Origin: Halobellus ruber
Lineage (GTDB): Archaea > Halobacteriota > Halobacteria > Halobacteriales > Haloferacaceae
Assembly (NCBI RefSeq): GCF_014212355.1
Contig: NZ_JACKXD010000003.1
Span: 556,128 to 620,127, forward strand
Direction of reading: 5' to 3'
DNA: 64,000 nt
The notes below the pieces were generated by a model that was given only the letters and a program-made list of their open reading frames with translations, was not told the origin of the DNA and searched no databases. Position numbers and translations under genes: made by a program. Shown here in pieces: positions 18,773-26,244 of this stretch (the first letter of the stretch is position 1; every line of letters begins with the position of its first letter).

Positions 18773-19201
18773 TCAGTCCCGAAGTGACGCGGCGATGTCC
18801 CGCAGCGACTCGTCGGGGCGGGCGGGGACGTCGTAGACCACCCGGTCGCCGGGGTCGCGGAGGCCATAACGGAAGCCGGGGTCGAGTTCGTCGAGTTCGA
18901 CGGCGTCGCCCGGCCCCCGGTCGTGGGCGTCACACCATTCGACGAGCCGGTTGTCGCCCTCCCGGGGCGACCGGACCAGGCGTTCGTTGTCGTACGCGCC
19001 ACTGATCAAGGGGCCGGTCGCGTCGGTGTCGACGCGGGCGTACGTGGTGGTGCCGTCGAGCAACAGCCGGACGACGTCGCCCGCCTCGACGGCGGCGTCG
19101 TCGGGCAGTCGGAGACAGGGGCGTCGGGTGCCCCCGCTTCGGGCGAGGTGCGCGCGGAGCGTCGTCACCGACGGGTGGTCGCTCGGGACGCGCTCGGACA
19201 C
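18773..19201 (-). CDS. Conserved haloarchaeal protein (DUF7112 type)
   Basis: This 142-residue acidic protein is of unknown function. It contains LRLPDDAAVEAGDVVRLLLD and GPLISGAYDNERLVRSPRE, suggesting a small beta-barrel fold, and ends in a charged helix (RPDESLRDIAASLRD). It begins three bases after the stop of rps6e on the same strand, so it is probably cotranscribed with that ribosomal gene. A translation-related role is only an inference from this linkage. The DUF label is from memory. Confidence 0.75.
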   Translation of the reverse strand: MSERVPSDHPSVTTLRAHLARSGGTRRPCLRLPDDAAVEAGDVVRLLLDGTTTYARVDTDATGPLISGAYDNERLVRSPREGDNRLVEWCDAHDRGPGDAVELDELDPGFRYGLRDPGDRVVYDVPARPDESLRDIAASLRD

Positions 19202-19204
19202 GGC

Positions 19205-19621
19205 TTACTCCTCGTCGTTCCCGTCCGCCTCAGCGTCGGCGTCGGCCTCGTCGACGTCGGCCTCGTCATCGCCGAAGGTGCCGTCGACCATCCGGGCGTT
19301 GATCTGTGCGGTCGCCTCGGAGATGCGTCGGCCGCGAACCGTGACGCGCTTCCGCTCGCCCTCGTTGGAGGGGTGGTAGCCGACGCCGCCCTCGAGGAGG
19401 AGCTCTTTCAGTTCCGAGCCCGCGACGTCGGCCCGCATCGGGCGGCCGGCCTCGTCGGAGCCGCCGGTGAGTTCGAGCGTGACCCCGTCGTGCCCGACCG
19501 CGCCGCCGTCGACCTCGCTGCCGAGGTCGCGGTTGAGAAAGCGGTTCGCGTCCTGTCCGTCGACCTCGAACTGCTCTGTGTGTCCGGTCTCGTCGGAGAC
19601 GACGATCTGGAATTCGGCCAT
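19205..19621 (-). CDS. rps6e: 30S ribosomal protein S6e
   Basis: This is the archaeal S6e protein (138 residues), lacking the eukaryotic C-terminal phosphorylated tail. It shows [19 protein letters not shown] at the start, [34 protein letters not shown] and the basic [12 protein letters not shown] segment. The C-terminus is extended by a very acidic tail ([16 protein letters not shown]), a haloarchaeal adaptation. The ATG at 19621 replaces an earlier in-frame ATG that would add a basic peptide unlike the family. Confidence 0.96.
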   Translation of the reverse strand: MAEFQIVVSDETGHTEQFEVDGQDANRFLNRDLGSEVDGGAVGHDGVTLELTGGSDEAGRPMRADVAGSELKELLLEGGVGYHPSNEGERKRVTVRGRRISEATAQINARMVDGTFGDDEADVDEADADAEADGNDEE

Positions 19622-19747
19622 ACGCCACACGAGACGGCCGCGAATAAAAAGCACGTCGAAAGCGTTGCTGCGGGCAGCGGCGGCGTGAGCGCGCGCTTGG
19701 ACCGTTGAGGACGGAAGCAGGGAGGTGACGCGGTCGACCGCGGTCGT

Positions 19748-20854
19748 TTATGCCGACTCGTCCGCGTCGAACCCCTCCTCCCACCGGAACCGGCCGTTCC
19801 GCTGGATCACCTCGCCGTCGACTTCCAGCCGGGAGTTCTCGCTCACGTCGGTGATGAGATCGACGTGGACCGCCGAGTCGTTGCCGGATTCGCCCTCCGG
19901 GAGGCAGGCGTCGTAGGCCCGCCCGACCGCGAGGTGGACGGTGTCGCCCAGCTTCTCGTCGAAGAGGACGTTGTCGGTCACTCGATCGATCCCGCGGTTC
20001 ATCCCGATCCCGAGTTCGCCGAGCCGCCGGGCACCCTCGTCGGTGTCGAGGACGTCGCCGATGACTTCCTCGCCGACCGCCGCGGCGTGCTCGACCACCT
20101 CCCCGTCCTCGAACCGGAGGGTGACGTCGCGGATTCGGGACCCGGAGATCGTCATCGGCACGTCGAAGTGGACCGTTCCCTCCGTGGCGTACGGCGCGGT
20201 GAACACCTCGCCGGAGGGGAGGTTATGCGAGTCGTACGCCACCGACGCCGCGGAGTTAACCGCGGTGCGGCTCTCGATCGACATCGTGAGGTCGGTGTTT
20301 TCGGTCACGAGTCGGACCTGGCTGCCCGCATCGAGGAGCTGCTTCAACTGCTGCATCTCCTCTGCAAGCATCTCCCAGTCGCGGAGGACGGCGTCGTAGA
20401 CGAAGTCCCGGTAGGCTTCGTACGACATCCCGGCCTGCTGGGCGAGCGACCGGGTCGGGTGGACGGTCGACACCCAGTCGGTTGCGAGTCGGGCCTCCCG
20501 GACGGGCGCGACCGCTTTCGCCGACGCCTGCCGGGTGTCGCCGTCGACGTCGGCGGTCGCGAAGGTGTTGCGACCGCCGCCTAAGGAGAGGACGGCGTCG
20601 GCGTGCTCGTAGAGTGCGAGTTCGTGCGCCGGCGTCTCGAAGTCACCGTCGTGCGCCCGGAGGTACGCCCGCGAGACCTCGTCGGAGGCGTACGAGGTGG
20701 CGACCGTCGCCCCGCGCTCGCCGAGTTTTTCCGCGACGGCGACCGCGAGGTCGTGTGCGCCCTCGGCGACGCGGACGACGACGTGGTCGCCCGAGTCGAT
20801 CCGCGCGCTCCAGTCCACTAACACCTCGGCGTGGTCGCGTACGCGTTCGTCCAT
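19748..20854 (-). CDS. M29-family aminopeptidase
   Basis: This 368-residue metallo-aminopeptidase belongs to the AmpS/AmpT family. Key segments are GRNTFATADVD, LPSGEVFTAPY (metal-ligand Glu), FDEKLGDTVHLAVGRAYD and DSAVHVDLITD, which carry the conserved His and His-x-Asp ligands. Length is normal. The ATG at 20854 starts MDERVRDHAEVLVDWSARI, a typical family N-terminus. The gene is divergent from gndA. Confidence 0.92.
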   Translation of the reverse strand: MDERVRDHAEVLVDWSARIDSGDHVVVRVAEGAHDLAVAVAEKLGERGATVATSYASDEVSRAYLRAHDGDFETPAHELALYEHADAVLSLGGGRNTFATADVDGDTRQASAKAVAPVREARLATDWVSTVHPTRSLAQQAGMSYEAYRDFVYDAVLRDWEMLAEEMQQLKQLLDAGSQVRLVTENTDLTMSIESRTAVNSAASVAYDSHNLPSGEVFTAPYATEGTVHFDVPMTISGSRIRDVTLRFEDGEVVEHAAAVGEEVIGDVLDTDEGARRLGELGIGMNRGIDRVTDNVLFDEKLGDTVHLAVGRAYDACLPEGESGNDSAVHVDLITDVSENSRLEVDGEVIQRNGRFRWEEGFDADESA

Positions 20855-21087
20855 AGTACGCAGGTTGGGTGGGCGGGGGAAGCGTGTTTCGACGGTACAG
20901 TTTTGTCCGGAAATCAGTCACCGGGGATGGGTCCGAGGAGACCGTGGCCCCTTCCAGTCCCACCCGTGGCGGCTCTTCGGCAGCAGTCGCAGGAGTAAGT
21001 CGCCGAATCGGGCATCGGAACGGGGTGGAAGATCACGTCGACGCCGAAACCACAATCACTACCTCCGCGCGCGTCGCAGTCGGCGGT

Positions 21088-21993
21088 ATGCAACTGGGCG
21101 TCGTCGGACTCGGCCGGATGGGACAGATCGTCGTCGACCGCGTGCTCGCGGCGGGTCACGACGTGGTGGCGTTCGACCTCGACAGGGAGGCGGTCGCGAC
21201 AGCCGCCGACGCGGGGGCGACGCCCGCCGAGGGTCTGGACGACCTCGCCGACCGCCTCGGCGACGACAAGCGCGTCTGGCTGATGGTGCCCGCGGGCGAG
21301 GCGGTCGACGCGACCGTAGAGGAACTCGAACCTCGCCTCTCCGCCGAGGACGTCGTCGTCGACGGCGGGAACTCCCACTTCGAGGACTCGGTCCGGCGGG
21401 CGGCGTCGACAGACGCCGCGTACCTCGACTGCGGCACCTCCGGCGGGCCGGCGGGGGCTGAACTCGGGTTCTCGCTGATGGTCGGCGGCCCCGAGTGGGC
21501 CTACGACGCGATGACCCCCGTCTTCGACGCGGTGGCGACGGGGCCGGCCGGCCACGACCGGATGGGGGAGAGCGGGTCGGGTCACTACGTGAAGATGGTC
21601 CACAACGGCGTCGAGTACGCGCTGATGCAGGCCTACGGCGAGGGGTTCGAGCTCCTCGCGGACGGCCGCTACGACCTCGATCTCGAAGCCGTCGCCCGGA
21701 CCTGGAACAACGGGGCGGTCATCCGGTCGTGGCTGCTGGAGCTCTGCGAGGAGGCGTTCCGCGAGGAGGGCTCGGACCTGGGAGACGTCGCCGACCACGT
21801 CGCCGGCGGCTCCACCGGGACGTGGACGGTCCAGGAGGCGCTGGAGCAGGGGGTGCCGGTGCCGCTCATCTACCAGGCGCTGGCCGAACGGTTCGGATCG
21901 CGGGCGACCGGCGACGGAACGGGTCGGTTTGCCCGGCGGCTGGCCAACCGGCTCCGGTACGGGTTCGGTCGCCACGAGGTCGCTCGGCGCTGA
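21088..21993 (+). CDS. gndA: 6-phosphogluconate dehydrogenase, short form
   Basis: This enzyme oxidatively decarboxylates 6-phosphogluconate to ribulose 5-phosphate. The 301-residue short form is typical of haloarchaea, where the oxidative pentose phosphate route supplies pentoses. Seen are the Rossmann motif GLGRMGQIV (8-16), DGGNSHFEDSVRR, the signature LDCGTSGGPAGAELGFSLMV, and HYVKMVHNGVEYALMQAYGE with the catalytic lysine. After the second strand the protein reads FDLD, so an acidic residue may favour NAD+ over NADP+; this is an inference. The ATG at 21088 is chosen because the fold starts there. Confidence 0.94.
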   Translation: MQLGVVGLGRMGQIVVDRVLAAGHDVVAFDLDREAVATAADAGATPAEGLDDLADRLGDDKRVWLMVPAGEAVDATVEELEPRLSAEDVVVDGGNSHFEDSVRRAASTDAAYLDCGTSGGPAGAELGFSLMVGGPEWAYDAMTPVFDAVATGPAGHDRMGESGSGHYVKMVHNGVEYALMQAYGEGFELLADGRYDLDLEAVARTWNNGAVIRSWLLELCEEAFREEGSDLGDVADHVAGGSTGTWTVQEALEQGVPVPLIYQALAERFGSRATGDGTGRFARRLANRLRYGFGRHEVARR

Positions 21994-22059
21994 GGTCCGG
22001 GCGGCGGGGGCTTCGAAACAATCACAACCTCCTTAACCTCCGACTCCATAGCCGCGCAT

Positions 22060-22650
22060 ATGGTGGAAATAAACCTCGTCGGGCTCGGCCTCGGGGTGAC
22101 GCTGACGCTGCTTGCCGTGGCGTTGCACTACGCCCGCGGCACCGGGTGGACCCCCACCGCGGACATCTCCCAGGAGGTGCTCGAACGGCGGGCGAGCGCC
22201 GTCCCGGAAACGGACTTCCCCGAGCCGATGAACCGATCCATCGGCGGCGGCGGTGCGGCCCCCGCGGCGGTCCCGGCCGGCGAGGGCGAGGAGGGCGAAC
22301 TCGAGGACGGCGAGTCCGCCGAGGAGACGAGTCCCGCCGACATCCCCGACGACGAGGTGGAGTACTTCGAGGTCGAGTTCACGAAGCAGGGCGCGACCAT
22401 CGAGGTTCCCAACAACGAACCCCTGCTCGACTCCGGCGAGGACGAGGGCTTCGACCTGCCGTATGCGTGCCGGCAGGGCCAATGTGTCTCGTGTGCCGGC
22501 CAGATCACCTCCGGCGGCAACTCCGAGGATTACGTGGTCCACGACAACCAACAGATGCTCGACGACGGCGAACTCGGCGAAGGATACACGCTGACTTGTG
22601 TGGCGTACCCGCGTGCTGACTTCACGATCGAAACGGGCGAAGCGCCATAA
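22060..22650 (+). CDS. Membrane-anchored [2Fe-2S] ferredoxin
   Basis: The C-terminal ~95 residues form a plant-type ferredoxin with cluster ligands Cys137, Cys142, Cys145 and Cys180 (ACRQGQCVSCAGQ and LTCVAYP). Residues 5-23 are one hydrophobic helix, followed by a long acidic, flexible linker (about 60-98), so the cluster domain is tethered to the membrane. Such haloarchaeal proteins carry electrons for oxidoreductases, but the partner is unknown here. It is the last core gene before tRNA-Arg. Confidence 0.93.
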   Translation: MVEINLVGLGLGVTLTLLAVALHYARGTGWTPTADISQEVLERRASAVPETDFPEPMNRSIGGGGAAPAAVPAGEGEEGELEDGESAEETSPADIPDDEVEYFEVEFTKQGATIEVPNNEPLLDSGEDEGFDLPYACRQGQCVSCAGQITSGGNSEDYVVHDNQQMLDDGELGEGYTLTCVAYPRADFTIETGEAP

Positions 22651-22716
22651 ACCGGCGGTGTTGACCTCGGATCGGTTCACAACCGTTAAACGGACGGCAG
22701 CGATACTTCTCGCTGA

Positions 22717-22789
22717 GGGCCCGTAGCTCAGTGGACAGAGTCCCTGGTTCCGGACCAGGATGCCGCGGGTTCAAATCCCGTCGGGTCCG
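22717..22789 (+). tRNA. tRNA-Arg (anticodon CCG)
   Basis: The 73 bases fold as a cloverleaf: acceptor stem GGGCCCG pairs with CGGGTCC (one G-U), the discriminator is G, the anticodon stem is CCTGG/CCAGG with loop TTCCGGA (anticodon CCG), and the T loop is TTCAAAT. There is no encoded CCA and no intron. Its 3' end is repeated downstream, which marks it as an integration target. Confidence 0.95.
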
Positions 22790-22972
22790 CTGATTCTGTT
22801 CGGAACGAAGTGGAGAGCGAATCAGCGACAGCTGCGGGATTTGAAGCAGGGAGCGAACGGGGTGAGCGACCGTGGTTCAAATCCCGTCGGGTCCGTTCGA
22901 TTTCGCGAAGCGAAATCTCACTCCCCCGACGTTGTCACGCTCGTTTCACTCGCGTGACTCCCGTCGGGTCCG
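22790..22972 (+). repeat. Two partial copies of the tRNA-Arg 3' end (attachment-site scars)
   Basis: The last 22 bases of the tRNA gene (22768-22789) recur exactly at 22874-22895, and the last 14 recur at 22959-22972. Between them lie two small hairpins: an 8-bp stem at 22899-22917 (GATTTCGC/GCGAAATC) and a 7-bp stem at 22934-22958 (GTCACGC/GCGTGAC). Repeated tRNA 3' ends are the usual att footprint of tyrosine-integrase elements. No integrase gene is in the window. Confidence 0.75.
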
Positions 22973-23248
22973 TCAGCGTTTCTGGCGGGGCGAATTCAAC
23001 GGACGGCGGCCGGGTGTATATAAGCTAACCCCGTAGTTACGATTTTGAGTTCGTTACGTAGCGTAACGGGGGTCGTCGCCTTCGTGCGGTTCGTGAAATA
23101 CGTAAGTATTCATCAAATTAACTTATTTTGGGCGGATACCGGCCTCTTTACGCCGTATCATCTCGATTTGGGGAGCAACTGTCGAGTTTTTATATTCAAG
23201 ATACGTTCAGTTTCGTCCAAATCCTTGATTTGATACTCCCTTACGAAA
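22973..23248. other. AT-rich intergenic stretch, no gene seen
   Basis: The base composition falls sharply compared with the core chromosome. I see no credible coding frame; short open frames here have no archaeal codon pattern. A TATA-like TATATAA is present near 23018, but no gene follows at leaderless distance. This is probably spacer DNA at the edge of the acquired region. Confidence 0.5.
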
Positions 23249-23251
23249 GTA

Positions 23252-23258
23252 TATTTAT
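23252..23258 (+). promoter_or_regulatory. TATA box before the nuclease-fold/repeat gene
   Basis: TATTTAT is centred 25 nt before the GTG at 23280. This fits leaderless transcription and argues for that GTG over the in-frame TTG at 23262, which would lie too close to the TATA element. Confidence 0.55.
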
Positions 23259-23279
23259 CCCTTGTCTGATCGATTAATA

Positions 23280-24320
23280 GTGTATCGATTTACCACGGAC
23301 GAGGTTGACCACGAACGTGCTCACCACCAAGCGGTCATCCAGGGGGCGGATGATCTGGACATCAAGCGGATCGGCAATCTCGGTGAGCTCGCGTTCGAGC
23401 AGTTCTGTCGCGAGTATCTTCCCGTCGAGATGTGGGAATGGAAAAACGAGGAGGCGATCCGGCGGTGTAACTCCGAGAGTTTCTCCGGCTACGACTTCGA
23501 GGTGTTCGGGTACACCGTCGACGTAAAATCGTCCCGAGACGTGTCTGCGTTTCTTCCCGAATCCCTCGTTGAGCAGGATTCCGATGACGATATCGTAGTG
23601 ATGATTTGGCATCGCGACAACGAGGACAGTCTGATGCTGCTCGGCTGGGAGCGCCTCGAAACGTTGAAATCGAAGGTCAAAACCGAGGCGGAATTCTCCG
23701 GCAACTCTCCGGAGAAACTCGATCACCTCGCGGCCCGACCGATGAACGAGCTGCTCGATCTCGGACCAAACACCGCTCATATGAACCAGAAGCCGGAGAA
23801 CCCGTTCTCGCCGGGTGATCGGGTAGTGAAAGCCGGTGACGCGGAGCCGTCAGTAGGGGTTGTTGTCGAGGTGCTGCCGCCGGAGCAGAACACCGGTACA
23901 TTCGGACACGAGATGGATGGAGAAGCGGTACGGGTCGCGTTCCCGAGTTCGCTCGATGAAGGGCCGGGTGCGTGGCGCGACTACCATCCTGCAATCCTCG
24001 CGTCGTACTGCGACGATCAAGGAATCAAGCTCTGGACGTACAAACACGAGAACCTCGCGTTCGCCGAGAATCCGTACGTGCCCGGAGATCAGGTGATCAA
24101 GACCAGTCACACCGATCCGGATACGGCCGTCGTGGTAGAGACTCCGGATGGGAGCGAAGACGTTACCGTCGCTTTTTTTCCAAACTACGAGGAGATCGGC
24201 GTGCTTCCGGTCGGACTTGCGGATTACTGTGAGGACAACGATATTAAGCGCTACACGTACAAGCATTCGGAAATCGAATTCGTTGTAAGAGACAACTGGG
24301 ACGGGTGGAGCCGAAGATAG
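23280..24320 (+). CDS. PD-(D/E)XK-like protein with two C-terminal repeats
   Basis: I do not recognise this protein as a named family. Counting from the upstream TTG at 23262 (subtract 6 for the GTG start used), residues 38-90 look like a restriction-endonuclease-type core: NLGELAFEQF supplies a Glu, GYDFEVFG the Asp, and YTVDVKSS the (D/E)xK motif. The second half has two related units (about 179-268 and 269-340), each starting ENP(F/Y)xPGD(R/Q)V(V/I)K and ending IKxxTYKHxxxxF, probably small beta barrels. The context is an AT-richer island next to a tRNA integration site. A DNA-processing or defence role is an inference. Confidence 0.7.
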   Translation: MYRFTTDEVDHERAHHQAVIQGADDLDIKRIGNLGELAFEQFCREYLPVEMWEWKNEEAIRRCNSESFSGYDFEVFGYTVDVKSSRDVSAFLPESLVEQDSDDDIVVMIWHRDNEDSLMLLGWERLETLKSKVKTEAEFSGNSPEKLDHLAARPMNELLDLGPNTAHMNQKPENPFSPGDRVVKAGDAEPSVGVVVEVLPPEQNTGTFGHEMDGEAVRVAFPSSLDEGPGAWRDYHPAILASYCDDQGIKLWTYKHENLAFAENPYVPGDQVIKTSHTDPDTAVVVETPDGSEDVTVAFFPNYEEIGVLPVGLADYCEDNDIKRYTYKHSEIEFVVRDNWDGWSRR

Positions 24321-24486
24321 GTCGATCAGTGTTTTAATTTCCGTAACACCGTTTTAGCCTCAGAATCTGCCATATCTGCCTTCCAGAATGCCGTTGTGGG
24401 CGCTTTTGAGGCAATATCATACGTTGGCTGGAGGACGGGGACGGAGGGGGATGCGTCCAGCATCCTATGTGGAGTCGACCTTCCCC

Positions 24487-24510
24487 GGGGAGGGGGGGTA
24501 CGTCCGGCAA
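24487..24510. repeat. Left arm of an inverted repeat flanking the DUF4268 gene
   Basis: The reverse complement of this stretch starts TTGCCGGACG and continues into a C-rich run. Nearly the same sequence lies at 25600-25622 in inverted orientation, with one substitution and one length difference in the C run. The pair encloses the DUF4268 gene and its promoter. Confidence 0.5.
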
Positions 24511-24553
24511 CAACCCTCAACGATCACGCTCAGGGAACCTACAGTCCACGACG

Positions 24554-24560
24554 TTTTATT
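24554..24560 (+). promoter_or_regulatory. TATA box of the DUF4268 gene
   Basis: TTTTATT is centred 27 nt before the ATG at 24584, the standard spacing for a leaderless haloarchaeal transcript. It supports that ATG against the longer open frame upstream. Confidence 0.6.
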
Positions 24561-24583
24561 CAAACTCCCCGGAAAGCGTGTCT

Positions 24584-25537
24584 ATGGACTGGAACGTTTC
24601 GCGAATCCGGGAGCATAACCTTCGTTCGGTGTGGGAAAACGAGGAGCGGGATTTCACGAGGTGGTTGACGGAGAACATCGACCTGTTAGCGTCGGAGTTG
24701 GGGATAGAGATTGAGGATGCACGGGCAGAGGAAGCCGTTGGCGACTTCTCGGCTGATATCGTTGCACGGGAGATGAACACGGGTGAAACCGTCGTTATCG
24801 AGAATCAGTACAACAAGACGGACCACGATCACCTGGGTAAACTCCTGACGTACTCGTCCGGCAAGAATGCCGGATTCACGATGTGGCTTGCCGAGGAGTT
24901 TCGGCCGGAGCACCGGAGCGTGCTCGAATGGTTGAACGAAACCGGACCGAAAGGTGCGAAGTTCTTCGCGATCAAACCCCGCGTCGTGAGTATCGAGGGA
25001 TCCGAGGAGCGTGGGTTCGAGTTCGAAGTCGTCGTTGAGCCCAACGAATGGGAACGGGAGGTTAGTGACGAATCCCTTACCGACTCCGAGCAAAGCTACC
25101 GACAGTTCTTCGCCGAGATGGTCGATGCATACTCCCAGAGGCGTCCGAACTGGTACAAACTCAACCCTGGGCCTCGAAACTATCTGACGTTCAGTGCTGG
25201 AATTTCAGGGGTTAGATTCGGGTGGGTATTCCATCAGGGGCCGGAGTTTTCCGTCGAACTCTATATTTCAACGTCGAATAAGGAACGTAACGAGGAGATA
25301 TTTGAGGCATTAAAACGAGAACAGACGCAGATTGAGGAGAATTTGGGCGTTGAGTTGGAGTGGGAGCGTTTGCCTCGGAAACAGGCCTGCCGAATCAAGC
25401 GGCCGGAAGATATCGACGGGACGATCACCGAACTAACAGCTGACCAGCGAGAGTACCTGGTCGAATGGGGAGTGGATGCTATGGACGAGTTTCAAGAAGA
25501 GTTCGAACCGCGTCTTTCTGCGCTTGGATCCAACTGA
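24584..25537 (+). CDS. DUF4268 protein with a nuclease-like N-terminal domain
   Basis: This 317-residue protein has an N-terminal region (about 20-160) resembling restriction-endonuclease-fold domains: GDFSADIVA gives Asp58 and VVIENQYNKTDHDHLGKLL gives Glu73-x-Gln75, a variant of the (D/E)xK motif. The remainder (about 175-315) fits DUF4268: YRQFFAEMVDAYSQRRP, GISGVRFGWVF, VELYISTSNKERNEEIFEAL, ending LVEWGVDAMDEFQEEFEP. DUF4268 proteins often occur in variable genome regions and near restriction genes. A nuclease role is plausible but unproven. The gene stands alone between inverted repeats, with its own TATA box. Confidence 0.8.
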   Translation: MDWNVSRIREHNLRSVWENEERDFTRWLTENIDLLASELGIEIEDARAEEAVGDFSADIVAREMNTGETVVIENQYNKTDHDHLGKLLTYSSGKNAGFTMWLAEEFRPEHRSVLEWLNETGPKGAKFFAIKPRVVSIEGSEERGFEFEVVVEPNEWEREVSDESLTDSEQSYRQFFAEMVDAYSQRRPNWYKLNPGPRNYLTFSAGISGVRFGWVFHQGPEFSVELYISTSNKERNEEIFEALKREQTQIEENLGVELEWERLPRKQACRIKRPEDIDGTITELTADQREYLVEWGVDAMDEFQEEFEPRLSALGSN

Positions 25538-25599
25538 CTGCTGAACGGGTTCATCGGTGCAGTAGACTCACTACGTGGATGCCCCATATCCCAGCCGTC

Positions 25600-25622
25600 T
25601 TGCCGGACGCACCCCCCTCCCC
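25600..25622. repeat. Right arm of the inverted repeat flanking the DUF4268 gene
   Basis: TTGCCGGACG followed by a C-rich run repeats the left arm at 24487-24510 in inverted orientation. It lies 62 bases after the DUF4268 stop codon and just before the broken phosphoesterase gene. Confidence 0.5.
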
Positions 25623-25637
25623 CAGTTCTATTTTGGA

Positions 25638-25990
25638 TTACGCCAGACCCTGCCGCTCGATTTGAACCTCTCCGTTCACAATCGTCACCAACCACGTTGA
25701 GGGATCGTTCTCCTGCGTCGACTTGCTGATTTCCGCGGTTGGGCCTGTAACGAGTAGGGGAGTCTCGTAGCCCACTATCGATCCACGACTTCCCACGTGC
25801 AGATGCCCCGAGACGACCAAATCTAACCAATCATCAGCCGAGTCGAGGAATTTCCGGAGGTCCAAGTGATTTGGATCGTTTCGATGAATCGAGGATCCGT
25901 TCTCGTCGACTGCCGGGTACGGCGTACCGTGTAGAACAAGGATCGATGCGGACACCGCCGCGTCGGGGAAATCCTCCGGCGGCAGGCTTG
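25638..25990 (-). pseudogene. C-terminal fragment of a calcineurin-like metallophosphoesterase
   Basis: The minus-strand frame reads SLPPEDFPDA, ILVLHGTPYPAVDENG, LDLVVSGHLHVG and TAEISKST. VSGHLHVG is the conserved C-terminal metal site (GHxH) of metallophosphoesterases, including Mre11-like and SbcD-like enzymes. The N-terminal half with the DxH and GNHD motifs is absent. The homologous reading stops where the palindromic element (25991-26070) begins. A GTG at 25955 could start a short product, but it would lack most metal ligands. Confidence 0.75.
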
Positions 25991-26070
25991 ATACTGTTGG
26001 CTATAACTACGTGAAGATTTTCGACACCCCGGGGTGTCGAAATCCGTCACGGGACTATAGCCGACAGTAT
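25991..26070. repeat. 80-bp palindromic element, copy A
   Basis: Two 40-base arms meet at a central CCCCGGGG and pair with about 32 of 40 matches. Ends read ATACTGTTGG and CCGACAGTAT; the core around the centre reads TTCGACACCCC/GGGGTGTCGA. The same element occurs at 35213-35292 (inverted) and 37077-37155 (same direction). The mismatches between the two arms are largely the same in all copies, so the element has a left and a right end and is not a random hairpin. Confidence 0.9.
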
Positions 26071-26215
26071 AACTTCACAGCTCGACTCTGCGCATTTAAT
26101 TGAAAGCACGGTTTAGACACTCTCAACGCCTGATACTGCCGATAACTGAGTTCCGGAGTTCATAAGCGTACAAAGCCGAGTTCAAAGTATCAATTATTGA
26201 AACTGAGTGCGAGGG

Positions 26216-26222
26216 TATATAT
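26216..26222 (+). promoter_or_regulatory. TATA box of the KaiC-like operon
   Basis: TATATAT is centred 26 nt before the ATG at 26245, giving a leaderless transcript. The promoter lies about 150 bases right of palindrome copy A. Confidence 0.6.
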
Positions 26223-26244
26223 GTATGAATAATCCAAGACGAGT

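Noticed and set aside
22760..23028. Short open frames starting inside tRNA-Arg
   Set aside because: They begin within the tRNA and run through repeats and hairpins; no protein-like pattern.
24326..24668. Open frames before the DUF4268 gene
   Set aside because: They cross its promoter and inverted repeat and show no conserved segment; the leaderless ATG at 24584 explains the gene.
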